In this document: positions 54,339 through 62,771 of the stretch, piece by piece | Layout: each line of letters starts with the position of its first letter | Numbering within the stretch: position 1 is the stretch's first letter | Assembly: GCF_016918035.1 (NCBI RefSeq) | Contig: NZ_JAERWK010000001.1 | Coordinates: forward strand, 1-64,000 | Length of the DNA stretch: 64,000 nucleotides | Origin: Nakamurella leprariae | Lineage (GTDB): Bacteria > Actinomycetota > Actinomycetes > Mycobacteriales > Nakamurellaceae | Direction of reading: 5' to 3' | Translations under genes and position numbers: made by a program | The notes under the pieces: model-generated | Databases searched by the model: none | Told to the model about the DNA's origin: nothing | The model's input: the letters and a program-made list of their open reading frames with translations, nothing else

Positions 54339-55595
54339 ATGACGAGCAACGATGCTGCGTCGATCCGGACCGATCCATCCGCGGCGCGACCGCCGGTCCA
54401 CGAGGTGGACACGTGGGCCGAGGCCAGCGAGCTGCTGCAGACACCGTCGCTGCGCCAGGCCCTCTACGACGGGTCCTACCTGATGGACCGGAGCCTGGTC
54501 ACGTTGCACGGCGACGAACACCGGGCTCGGCGGCAGCTCGAGACCCCCGTGTTCTCGCTCGCGGCCATCAGCGCCTTCGAGAACGACATCTTCCCGGGGA
54601 CCATCCCCATCATCCTCGCGCCGCGGATCGATGACGGTGAGGCCGACCTGGCCGTCACCGGTGTGGAATGGATGATCACCACGGCGGCCGCCGCGGCTGG
54701 CGTCGACGTCGCGGACACGGCTGACATCAAGCGACTCTCGAGCTTCATCGGGGCCTTCTCCGAGGCGCTGGTGATCGCTCACACCACCCGTGACCCGGAG
54801 GAGGTCCGGCGGGACGCGGCCGAGGCGCTGCGATGTTTCGACATCGAGTTCCTGCAGCCGGCGATCGAGCGCCGCCGCCGGCTGCTGGCCGGGTACGACG
54901 GTCCCGATGACCCGAGGACCAACGCTGACGTGCTCACCGCGGTGCTGGCCCGTGGTGACGGGATCGGTCTCGACGACGAGACGGTGCTGCACGAGATCGC
55001 CGTCTACGTCATGGCCGGGAGCAACAGCTCGACCTCGACGTTGCTGCGGACCATGCACCTGACGTTCGACTGGCTGGAGCGCCATCCCGAGGACCGTGAC
55101 CGGCTCGTCGCCGACAAAGGCCTGGTGCAGCGGTTCGTGCTCGAGGCGCTGCGGCTGTACCCACCGTCGCCGGACATCCTGCGGCAGGTCACCGAGCCGG
55201 TGGTCACCCGCGGTGGCTCGACGCTGGACGTGGGCACCATCGTGCACATCGACGCGACCAAGGTGAACCACGACCCGGCCATCTTCGGTGCCGACGCCGA
55301 CCGGTTCGATCCCTACCGTCCGACGCCGAACGGCGCCCGGCCGGTCGGACTGAGCTTCGGCCTCGGGATGCACCAGTGCATGGGTCAGCGGGTCGCGGCG
55401 GGGATCCTGGCCAGTGCCGAGAACCGGCGGGGCCGGCCGTACGGGTTGGTGCCCGCAATGGTGCACGCACTGTTCCAGGCCGGCGTCCGCCCGCATCCCG
55501 ACCTGGTCCCGGTGCCCGCCACGACCCACACGCGACCGATGCACTGGAGCGCCTACCCGGTGGCGCTCGATCCGGTCGGGCTCGAACGCCGTTGA
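54339..55595 (+). CDS. Cytochrome P450 (third, distinct family)
   Basis: The 418-residue P450 has FGLGMHQCMG with heme Cys347, ExxR in LEALRLY and a helix-I segment AGSNSSTS (residues 226-233). Both the acidic residue (now Asn229) and the Thr (now Ser230) of the usual AGxDTT motif are changed. It is only distantly related to the tandem pair at 39241-41763. GAGGAG lies 7 bases before the ATG. It is placed between a CoA-transferase and a citryl-CoA-lyase homologue, and may use the 2Fe-2S ferredoxin/reductase pair downstream. Confidence 0.9.
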   Translation: MTSNDAASIRTDPSAARPPVHEVDTWAEASELLQTPSLRQALYDGSYLMDRSLVTLHGDEHRARRQLETPVFSLAAISAFENDIFPGTIPIILAPRIDDGEADLAVTGVEWMITTAAAAAGVDVADTADIKRLSSFIGAFSEALVIAHTTRDPEEVRRDAAEALRCFDIEFLQPAIERRRRLLAGYDGPDDPRTNADVLTAVLARGDGIGLDDETVLHEIAVYVMAGSNSSTSTLLRTMHLTFDWLERHPEDRDRLVADKGLVQRFVLEALRLYPPSPDILRQVTEPVVTRGGSTLDVGTIVHIDATKVNHDPAIFGADADRFDPYRPTPNGARPVGLSFGLGMHQCMGQRVAAGILASAENRRGRPYGLVPAMVHALFQAGVRPHPDLVPVPATTHTRPMHWSAYPVALDPVGLERR

Positions 55596-55669
55596 CCGGC
55601 GCGAATTCTCGTCCTGGGTGCACCGCCGCGTGCGCCCCGACCCATCCACGCGAAGGGAGTCCACGGTCG

Positions 55670-56476
55670 ATGACCACGCAACCGCGCTGGCAGACCAAGA
55701 TCACCGAGGCATCCGCCGAGGGGGTGCGGATCCGCGGATACGAGTTGTCCGACCTGTCCAGGAACGTCGACTTCGCCGAGGTCTTCTACCTGCTGACGGT
55801 GGGGGAGCTGCCGTCACCCGCGGCCGGCCGGGCGCTGAACGCCCTGATGATCTCGGCGTGTGATCGCGGGATCACGCCGTCCTCGGCCATCACCCGGACC
55901 GTCGCCTCCTGTGGGAGTCCGCTGCAGGCGGCGGTCGCGGCCGGGATCCTGACCTTCGGCGACGTCCAGGGCGGCGTCGGCATCGAGATGGGCAACGGGT
56001 TGCTCCGGGCGATGGCCGGACTCGAGGGCCCGGTGACCGTGGATGCACCGCAGGCCCGGGAAGCCGCCGAGTCGTTCGTCGAGCACTACGTCCAGCGCGG
56101 CGAGCGGATCCCCGGCTACGGCCAGCCGCTGCACCCCGAGGGCGACCCACGGGCGCGCCGGCTGATCGAGTACGCCTTCGAGCTGGGTGTCGACGGCAAT
56201 GCCCTGGCTGTCGGCCTTGCCGCCGAGGCCGTCATCGCCGAGCGCAAGGGCCGGCCCATCCCGATGAACGTCGACGGCGCCATCGCCTGTGTGGCGATCG
56301 ACATCGGGATGCCGCCGGACATCATCCGGGCGATCAATTTCGTCGCCCGGGCCGCCGGGCTCTCGGCGCATGCCCTCGAGGAGCTCGAGACGGCCAAGGG
56401 CTTCCGGTTGCTGGCCACCGACGACGAGGTCAGCTACCAGGGGGCGCCAGCCCGTGCGGTGACCCGGTCCGCCTGA
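55670..56476 (+). CDS. Citryl-CoA lyase/citrate synthase-fold protein with substituted active-site histidines
   Basis: The 268-residue protein has the compact citrate-synthase fold of citryl-CoA lyases: VRIRGYELSDL, FYLLTVGELPSPAAGRAL, PLQAAVAAGILTFGD and MNVDGAIACVAIDIGMPP. The family's catalytic Asp is present (Asp202 in NVDG). The two active-site His residues are both Gln here: FGDVQGG (Gln100) where the family has xHGG, and PGYGQPLH (Gln152) where the family has PGFGHxxx. The ATG at 55670 is chosen for AAGGGAG upstream. It may cleave a tertiary 3-hydroxyacyl-CoA to acetyl-CoA and a ketone, or catalyse another aldol-type step; the Gln pair makes the classical reaction uncertain. Confidence 0.8.
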   Translation: MTTQPRWQTKITEASAEGVRIRGYELSDLSRNVDFAEVFYLLTVGELPSPAAGRALNALMISACDRGITPSSAITRTVASCGSPLQAAVAAGILTFGDVQGGVGIEMGNGLLRAMAGLEGPVTVDAPQAREAAESFVEHYVQRGERIPGYGQPLHPEGDPRARRLIEYAFELGVDGNALAVGLAAEAVIAERKGRPIPMNVDGAIACVAIDIGMPPDIIRAINFVARAAGLSAHALEELETAKGFRLLATDDEVSYQGAPARAVTRSA

Positions 56477-56589
56477 TCCGGGTCTGGTGCCCGGCGCACG
56501 ATCTCGATCCACGACACCGGATGGGTATCACGCAGCCCGGCCGGTCCCGTCGGAGGGCACTTTGACGGGAGTAGCACAGTCGCGTAAGA

Positions 56590-56607
56590 TGAACGAACGT
56601 TCGTGCA
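56590..56607. promoter_or_regulatory. TetR-type operator upstream of the flavoprotein gene
   Basis: TGAACGAACGTTCGTGCA is an 18-base palindrome with one mismatch. It lies 55 bases upstream of the start of the luciferase-like gene, the same distance as the palindrome before the first P450 gene (39170). The shared core is TGAACGAnCGnTCG. The site marks a second transcription unit under the same regulator. Confidence 0.7.
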
Positions 56608-56661
56608 TGTTCGGGCCGCCAGCGTGGGTGGTCACCGGGCGTGCCGTGAGGAGACTGGAAC

Positions 56662-57840
56662 ATGGGGTTCGCGAAGGCGGAAGGTATGCGCTTCGGCGTC
56701 TTCCTCGGTCCGTACCACCTGGTCGGCATCAATCCGACGTTGGCGATGCGTCGTGACCTCGAGCTGGTCGACCACCTCGATGCCCTCGGCTTCCACGAGG
56801 TCTGGTTCGGGGAGCACCACTCCAGTGGCGTGGAGACCATCGCCTCTCCTGAGCTGATGATCGCGGCCGCGGCCGAGCGGACCAAGCAGATCATGCTCGG
56901 CACCGGCGTGTCGTCCCTGCCCTACCACCATCCGTTCGTGCTGGCCGACCGGATCGTCCAGTTGGACCACATGACCCGTGGCCGAGTCATGCTCGGTGTC
57001 GGACCCGGTCAGCTCCTCCAGGACGCCGCCATGCTCGGCATCGATCCGGCGACGCAGCGCGATCGGATGGAGGAGGCGCTCGGCGTGATGCTGCGGCTGT
57101 TCGCCGGCGAGACCGTCACCCACGAGTCCGACTGGTTCACCCTCCGGGAGGGTGCGCTGCAGCTGCGTCCCTACTCCAAGTTCGACATCGCCGTCACCGC
57201 GGTGATCTCACCCACCGGCCCCAAGCTCGCGGGGCGCCTCGGGCTGAGCCTGCTGTCGCTGGCCGCGACCGATCCCGCCGCCGTCGACCGGCTGGCCACG
57301 CACTGGGACGTGCTGGAGACCGAGGCGCGTGAGTACGGTCAGCCCGCCGACCGGTCGACCTGGCGGTTGATGGGCCCGATGCACATCGCCGAGAGCCTCG
57401 AGCAGGCCAAGAAGAACATGGAGCACGGCTTCCTGTGGCTGATGAACTACATGAAGCACGTCTCACCGACCACGACGGGTGACTTCACCGACATCAGCGA
57501 GTTGGTCGACACCATGAACGCGACCGGCAAGGGAGTGATCGGCACTCCAGACATGGCCGTCGCCCAGCTCAAGCGGCTGCAGGAGAAGTCCGGTGGCTAC
57601 GGCACCTACTTGCTGCAGGGGGCTGACTACGCTTCGCACAGCGCGACCGTGCGCAGTTACGAGCTGTTCGCGGAGCGGGTGATGCCTCACTTCACCGGGG
57701 CCATCGAGCCGATCGACGCCAGTTACCGGCGGTTGCTCGACCTCAAGGGTGCCGGCGTCGAGGCGACGGCCAAGTCCCAGGCCGCCGCGACCGAGCGCTA
57801 TCGCGTCGAGCGCGGTGTCCCCCGGTCGGCCGGCGTGTGA
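56662..57840 (+). CDS. Luciferase-like monooxygenase, limonene 1,2-monooxygenase (LimB)-like
   Basis: The 392-residue protein has RDLELVDHLDALGFHEVWFG, EHHSSGVETIASPELMIAAA, LGTGVSSLPYHHPFVLADR, DHMTRGRVMLGVGPG and SPTGPKLAGRLGLSLLSLAA. This arrangement matches the LLM subgroup that includes the FAD-dependent limonene 1,2-monooxygenase of Rhodococcus. It would need reduced flavin from a separate reductase. GAGGAG stands 8 bases before the ATG, and an 18-bp operator lies further upstream. In the cluster it could epoxidise or lactonise a cyclic terpenoid; related proteins with other substrates exist, so limonene itself is not implied. Confidence 0.8.
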   Translation: MGFAKAEGMRFGVFLGPYHLVGINPTLAMRRDLELVDHLDALGFHEVWFGEHHSSGVETIASPELMIAAAAERTKQIMLGTGVSSLPYHHPFVLADRIVQLDHMTRGRVMLGVGPGQLLQDAAMLGIDPATQRDRMEEALGVMLRLFAGETVTHESDWFTLREGALQLRPYSKFDIAVTAVISPTGPKLAGRLGLSLLSLAATDPAAVDRLATHWDVLETEAREYGQPADRSTWRLMGPMHIAESLEQAKKNMEHGFLWLMNYMKHVSPTTTGDFTDISELVDTMNATGKGVIGTPDMAVAQLKRLQEKSGGYGTYLLQGADYASHSATVRSYELFAERVMPHFTGAIEPIDASYRRLLDLKGAGVEATAKSQAAATERYRVERGVPRSAGV

Positions 57841-57940
57841 GCGACGCGATGTCGGCGGAACGAATGCGCAACGCTCTTCCTGGTCGCACCGAGCGACACT
57901 GATCCAGCACCGCCCCTTCCCCTTCCTTGGTTGGTGAGAG

Positions 57941-58591
57941 ATGGCCAGACGCAGTTCGGCTGACGCGATCGAGCGTGCGACCGTACGGCTGTTCGCGAAA
58001 TACGGATTCGTCGGCGTCTCGATCCGCGACCTGGCCGCCGAGGTCGGGGTCAGCCCGGCCGCGATCTACAACCACACATCTTCCAAGGAGGAGATGCTGT
58101 GGAAGATCATCTCGCGCACGATGGGCGACATCCTCGGCAACGCCGCCCGCGCCGAGGCGGTCAGTGCGTGTCCGGTCGCTCAGCTCGAGGTGTTCATGAC
58201 CAACCACGTCAAGTATCTCGCGCACCACCGGGGCGAGGCACGGATCGGCAACACCCAGTGGCGGCACCTGACCGACGAACGCATGCAGGTCGTGCACGAC
58301 CAGCGAGACCAGTACGCCCGGTCCTTGGAGGCGATCCTGTCGCGCGGCCACTCCAAGGGCTACTTCCTGCAGGGCTCCGTGAAGTTCGCGTCGTTCAGCC
58401 TCGTGGCCATGGGCCTCGGAGTCAGTCAATGGTTCCGCAGTACGGGCGACCACTCCGCCGAGGAGATCGCCCAGATCTACGTCGAGTTCGCGATGGACCT
58501 CGTCCGTCTCGATCGGGACGCCCACGCGGACAGCTGTCCCGACCTCGGCCATCCCGGGGCGGAGGCGGCCACCGCTCCGCGGCCCGCCTGA
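57941..58591 (+). CDS. TetR-family regulator
   Basis: The 216-residue protein has a TetR helix-turn-helix (ATVRLFAKYGFVGVSIRDLA, EVGVSPAAIYNHTSSKEEML) and a helical ligand-binding part with FMTNHVKYLAHHRGEARIG, similar to the KstR2/FadR-type regulators of lipid and steroid catabolism. It lies 100 bases after the flavoprotein gene and just before the ferredoxin gene. It is a strong candidate to bind the 18-bp palindromes at 39170 and 56590, with an acyl-CoA intermediate as ligand. Confidence 0.87.
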   Translation: MARRSSADAIERATVRLFAKYGFVGVSIRDLAAEVGVSPAAIYNHTSSKEEMLWKIISRTMGDILGNAARAEAVSACPVAQLEVFMTNHVKYLAHHRGEARIGNTQWRHLTDERMQVVHDQRDQYARSLEAILSRGHSKGYFLQGSVKFASFSLVAMGLGVSQWFRSTGDHSAEEIAQIYVEFAMDLVRLDRDAHADSCPDLGHPGAEAATAPRPA

Positions 58592-58712
58592 ACCCGCACG
58601 TACTCGCCCGCAGGATGCTGCGGCACCGCCTCGTCGGCCGTGCAGCGCAGCCGTGATGACCCATGCCCGTCGAGGTCGCCAGACGACCGGTCAACCCAGG
58701 AAGCAGCGTCGA

Positions 58713-59036
58713 ATGCCCAGCATCTTCTTCGTGGAGCCCGACGGCACCGAACAGCAGGTGGACGTCGAGCCCGGCACCAGCGTCATGATGGCGGCGCAAC
58801 AGCACGGGATCGAGGGCATCGTCGCTGACTGCGGCGGTGCCTGTTCCTGCGCGACCTGCCATGTGTACGTCGAGGAGCGGCTGCAGGGCCGGTTCGCTCC
58901 GGTCGGGTCGTTCGAGGACGAACTGCTCGACACAACGGCATGCGAGCGACTGCCCAACAGTCGCCTGTCGTGCCAGCTGACCATGTCGGACGAGACCGAC
59001 GGCGTCCGCATCGAGGTCCCTGAGAGCCAGATGTGA
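58713..59036 (+). CDS. 2Fe-2S adrenodoxin-type ferredoxin
   Basis: The 107-residue protein has the ligand spacing Cys40-x5-Cys46-x2-Cys49 (ADCGGACSCATCHVYV) and Cys87 in RLSCQL. It matches the adrenodoxin/putidaredoxin group that serves P450s; the acidic helix region FEDELLDTTACER binds the partner. Start ATG 58713 has AGGAAG upstream. Its stop overlaps the reductase start by 4 bases (GTGA), so the pair is made together. It carries electrons to one or more of the three P450s. Confidence 0.92.
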   Translation: MPSIFFVEPDGTEQQVDVEPGTSVMMAAQQHGIEGIVADCGGACSCATCHVYVEERLQGRFAPVGSFEDELLDTTACERLPNSRLSCQLTMSDETDGVRIEVPESQM

Positions 59037-60283
59037 GCGGCGTCGTCATCGTCGGCGCCTGCCAGGCCGGCATGCAGACGGCCGCCTCGCTGCGTGAGCA
59101 CGGGTACTCCGAAGCGATCACCCTCATCGGCGAGGAACAACACCTGCCGTACCAACGGCCGCCGCTGTCCAAGGGATTCGTCACCGGCAGGACGACGGTC
59201 GACCAGCTGGCGCTTCGGGTCGAGTCCTTCTACACCGAGCGGGACATCGAGGTGATCACCGGGGATCGGATCGTCGAGATCGACAGGTCGGCCCGGTCGG
59301 CCGTCGGACACCTGGGGCGGCGGTATCCGTTCGAGCACCTGGTGCTCACGACCGGGTCTCATCCTCGGCCGTTCCCCGGCCCGGGAGCGCGACTGCGGAA
59401 CGTGCTGACCCTGCGCAGCGTCGAGGACGCGGTCGCGATCGCCACCTCGTTCAACGGCGTCGAGGACGTCGTGGTCCTCGGTGGTGGGTTCATCGGGCTG
59501 GAGCTCGCGGCCACCGCCGCTGCCCTGGGCAAGACCGTCACCCTCGTCGAGGCGACGGCCGGGCTGATGGGACGCGCGGTGTCCCCGCGGGTCGCGGACT
59601 TCTTCCTCCGGCAGCACCGCGCCCGCGGGGTCGACGTACGACTGAACTCCTCGGTCTCCGAGATCATCGAGGGGACGCCGGGTGAGGCCGGCGGTGTCCT
59701 GCTCACCACCGGTGAATCCATCCCGGCGTCGCTGATCGTCGTGGGGATCGGTGCGGTGCCGACGACCGACCTCGGAGTCGACCTGGGCCTTGGCATGGGG
59801 CTCGGCATCCTGGTCGACGAGTTCGCTCAGACGACACAGCCGAATGTCCTGGCGGCCGGGGATTGCGCCCAGCACCGTGACCTCGCCGGTCACTCCAGGG
59901 TGCTGACCTCCGTGCAGAACGCGATCGACCAGGCCACGGTGGCCGCCAGGACGATCACGGGCGATCTCAGTCGTCCGTACGACGCGGTCCCGTGGTTCTG
60001 GTCAGACCAGTACGACCTCAAGCTGCAGATGGCCGGCTTGGCGCAGGACCACGACGAGGTCGTCCTCCGTGGCGACCCGGAAGCGGGCGGATTCTCCCTC
60101 TTGTACCTGCGCGACGGCCGGCTGGTGTGGGCCGAGAGTGTCAGCAAGCCGGGGGAGCACGTGGTCGCGCGACGGTTGATCAGCGCCGGATCGGCGGTGG
60201 ACCCGAACCTGCTCGCGGACACGACCGTGCGGATGCAGGACGCGGTGATCGAGAATTCCGAGATGGCGAGCACGGTCGAGTGA
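59033..60283 (+). CDS. FAD-dependent ferredoxin reductase (putidaredoxin reductase-like)
   Basis: The 416-residue protein has two Rossmann motifs (VIVGACQAGMQTAASLREHG for FAD, where the usual GAGxxG reads GACQAG; VVLGGGFIGLELAATAAALG for NADH), LPYQRPPLSKGFVTG and AAGDCAQHRDLAGHSRVLTS. It ends with a reductase-type C-terminal domain (VPWFWSDQYDLKLQMAG). It oxidises NADH and reduces the adjacent 2Fe-2S ferredoxin. Coupled to the ferredoxin gene by a 4-base overlap. Intact and of usual length. Confidence 0.92.
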   Translation: MSGVVIVGACQAGMQTAASLREHGYSEAITLIGEEQHLPYQRPPLSKGFVTGRTTVDQLALRVESFYTERDIEVITGDRIVEIDRSARSAVGHLGRRYPFEHLVLTTGSHPRPFPGPGARLRNVLTLRSVEDAVAIATSFNGVEDVVVLGGGFIGLELAATAAALGKTVTLVEATAGLMGRAVSPRVADFFLRQHRARGVDVRLNSSVSEIIEGTPGEAGGVLLTTGESIPASLIVVGIGAVPTTDLGVDLGLGMGLGILVDEFAQTTQPNVLAAGDCAQHRDLAGHSRVLTSVQNAIDQATVAARTITGDLSRPYDAVPWFWSDQYDLKLQMAGLAQDHDEVVLRGDPEAGGFSLLYLRDGRLVWAESVSKPGEHVVARRLISAGSAVDPNLLADTTVRMQDAVIENSEMASTVE

Positions 60284-60389
60284 TCACCGGTGTCGACCCG
60301 TCGACCATCACGGCAGGTGCCGGACGAGCATGCCGACTCGACCCCGCCGCCACATCGAATCGTGAAGTCCCGACCGACCAGGAGTGGTG

Positions 60390-61616
60390 ATGGCCGAAGC
60401 CGTGATCGTTGCCGCGGCGCGCTCGCCGATCGGACGAGCCAACAAGGGCTCGCTGCGGTCCGTGCGAGCCGACGACCTGACCGTCCAGGTGATCCGGGCC
60501 GTACTCGACCAGGTACCGCAGCTCGACCCGCGGGACATCGATGACCTCCTGCTCGGCTGTGGGCTGCCGGGGGGCGAGCAGGGATCCAACCTGGGACGCA
60601 CCGTTGCGGTCATGCTGGGGTACGACCACCTGCCGGGCACGACGATCACGCGGTACTGCGCGTCCTCGCTGCAGACCACCCGGATGGCCCTGCACGCGAT
60701 CAAGGCCGGCGAGGGCGACGCCTACCTCTCAGCCGGAGTCGAAGTGGTCAGCAGCTTCGTCAAGGGCAGCAGTGATGCGATCCCCGGCGTGGAGCTCACC
60801 AACCCGGTGTTCGCCCCCGCCCAGGCGCGATCGGCTCAGCGAACAACAGCAGGCGCCTCCACATGGGTGGATCCGAGGACCGAGCAGTCGCTGCCGGACG
60901 TGTACCTTTCGATGGGGCAGACCGCCGAGAACATCCAACAGCTGACGGGAATCTCGCGTCGGGAACAGGACGAGTACGCCGTCAGGAGCCAGAACCGGGC
61001 GGAACGTGCCATCGCAGCGGGATTCTGGGCCACGGACATCAGCCCGATCACGCTGCCGGACGGCACGGTGGTCACCGGCGACGACAGCCCCCGTGCCGGC
61101 GTCACGCTCGACGCCGTCGCTGGGCTCACGCCGGTGTTCCGACCGGACGGCACCGTCACCGCCGGCAATGCCTGCCCACTCAACGACGGCGCCGCAGCGC
61201 TGATCGTCATGAGCGACACCAAGGCGCGGGACCTCGGGCTCACCCCGCTGGCGCGGATCATCGCGACATCCGTGACCGCCCTGTCTCCAGAGATCATGGG
61301 CTACGGTCCCGTCGCGGCCATCCAGCGTGTCTTGCAGCGCAGCGGCATGACCGTGGACGACGTCGACCTGTTCGAGATCAACGAAGCGTTCGCCGTCCAG
61401 GTGGTGGCGTGTGCCCAGGAACTCGAGCTTCCGATGGATCGCCTGAACGTGAATGGCGGCGCCATCGCCATCGGACACCCGTTCGGGATGACCGGAGCCC
61501 GGATCACCTCGACGCTGATCAACGGACTGCGCTGGACCGACAGCGAGATCGGCGTCGCATCAGCGTGTGTGGCCGGTGGCATGGGCATGGCCATGGCCAT
61601 TGAGCGGCTCAGCTGA
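60390..61616 (+). CDS. Thiolase (acetyl-CoA C-acyltransferase)
   Basis: The 408-residue enzyme has the nucleophile Cys90 in ITRYCASSLQTTRMALHAIK, NINEAF-like EINEAFAVQVVACAQEL, the His of NVNGGAIAIGHPFGMTGAR and the second Cys in SACVAGGMGMA. It cleaves 3-ketoacyl-CoA to acetyl-CoA and a shorter acyl-CoA, the final step in side-chain shortening. The ATG at 60390 is preferred because AGGAG is five bases upstream; GTG codons at 60384 and 60387 are in frame. It lies 106 bases after the ferredoxin reductase gene. Confidence 0.93.
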   Translation: MAEAVIVAAARSPIGRANKGSLRSVRADDLTVQVIRAVLDQVPQLDPRDIDDLLLGCGLPGGEQGSNLGRTVAVMLGYDHLPGTTITRYCASSLQTTRMALHAIKAGEGDAYLSAGVEVVSSFVKGSSDAIPGVELTNPVFAPAQARSAQRTTAGASTWVDPRTEQSLPDVYLSMGQTAENIQQLTGISRREQDEYAVRSQNRAERAIAAGFWATDISPITLPDGTVVTGDDSPRAGVTLDAVAGLTPVFRPDGTVTAGNACPLNDGAAALIVMSDTKARDLGLTPLARIIATSVTALSPEIMGYGPVAAIQRVLQRSGMTVDDVDLFEINEAFAVQVVACAQELELPMDRLNVNGGAIAIGHPFGMTGARITSTLINGLRWTDSEIGVASACVAGGMGMAMAIERLS

Positions 61617-61665
61617 CTCCGCCGCTCAAGCGGTCGCACCGGACGTTGCAGGGAGGCGAAAGGAC

Positions 61666-62343
61666 ATGGCAGAGAAAGCATCTGGGGCGCCCTACCACCC
61701 CCTCGGTCACGTGACCGGCTCGACGAAGTACCAGCAGGTCGTGGAAGCAGCGGCCCAACTGTTCGCCGACCGCGGATACCGGGGCACCAGCATGAGAGAC
61801 ATCGCCGACGCCGTAGGACTGCATGCTCCCAGCCTGTACAACCGGGTGCACTCCAAAGCCGACGTCTTGCGCGCCATCATCGACAGCGCCCTCGACGGGT
61901 TGGTGGACGCCCAGTTCCAGGCCATCAGCTCCACCCCCGACGTCGAGCTGCAACTCCGGCGAGCCGTGGAAGCGAAGGTGCTGTTCCAAGCCCAGCACCC
62001 GCATTTCATTCGCGTGCTCGCCCTGGAAGTGCACCACCTCGACGAACAACCTCGTGGGGTTGTCACCGATCGCATCGCCCAGTACGAAGATTCTTGGCTT
62101 GCCTTGATCAACCGCGGCTGTGCCAGCGGTCACTTCCGGGTGGCGTCGGTCGAGCTGCTCGTACCGACCTTGCTCAGCATGGGAACGCAGTCAGCCGCGC
62201 AATCTGCGCTCAACCTGTCCATGGCCCAGGTCGCTTACCACTTCGGCGACATGGCCATGAGACTGGTCGAGCCGGCCGGCATTCCCGGCCGTGGTTCGAC
62301 CGACGTGGATCCGGGGGCGTCGGACATCAGTCGAAGCGCCTGA
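61666..62343 (+). CDS. TetR-family regulator
   Basis: The 225-residue protein has a canonical TetR DNA-binding part (VVEAAAQLFADRGYRGTSMR, IADAVGLHAPSLYNRVHSKA) and a helical C-terminal domain. The ATG at 61666 follows GGGAGGCGAAAGGAC. It is the second TetR protein of the cluster and may act on the thiolase-thioesterase end or share the palindromic sites at 39170 and 56590. It resembles acyl-CoA-responsive regulators such as KstR2 in general layout only. Confidence 0.87.
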   Translation: MAEKASGAPYHPLGHVTGSTKYQQVVEAAAQLFADRGYRGTSMRDIADAVGLHAPSLYNRVHSKADVLRAIIDSALDGLVDAQFQAISSTPDVELQLRRAVEAKVLFQAQHPHFIRVLALEVHHLDEQPRGVVTDRIAQYEDSWLALINRGCASGHFRVASVELLVPTLLSMGTQSAAQSALNLSMAQVAYHFGDMAMRLVEPAGIPGRGSTDVDPGASDISRSA

Positions 62344-62771
62344 CGACAGAAGCCCACCGGAGCGAGACGTCGGGCGACGACGAAGTGCTGCGGACATGAA
62401 GGACTGCCGATGGGGCGTGCTGGTGGTCGCTTCTGGGGCGCGCGCCATGGGTTGCAGTGCCATGTCCATACATATCGGAGCCCATTCGGTAGCGGCTGGA
62501 ACAGTGGCAGTCTTGTTCCGGTATCCTCACCCGTTCCGGTTCCGTTCGACTCTGTCGCCGTCACGGGACGGCTGCCTGGTGCTCACGGAGGCGCGATCAG
62601 CGCAGCCCCGATGTGGAAGATTGTCATGCTGCCCGTCCCAGCCGAAGCGCAGTGGGTATCCATGAGCGAAGGGCAACCGACTGACGCGCGTGATCTGGCT
62701 TCTCCGGATCCTCGCGCGAAGCTACTGCTGAGCAAATGCACGGGGTCGATCAACGGAATCGGAGAGTGACG
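62344..62771. other. 428-base gap before the thioesterase gene
   Basis: No coding frame here has family motifs. The region is less GC-rich from about 62460 onward, and GGAGAG at 62761 serves the thioesterase. It probably holds that gene's promoter. I see no palindrome of the TGAACG type. Confidence 0.4.

Noticed and set aside
53097-55664. 855-codon open frame on the minus strand
   Set aside because: It lies antisense to the CoA-transferase and third P450 genes, has no family motifs, and is a by-product of GC-rich third positions on the coding strand.
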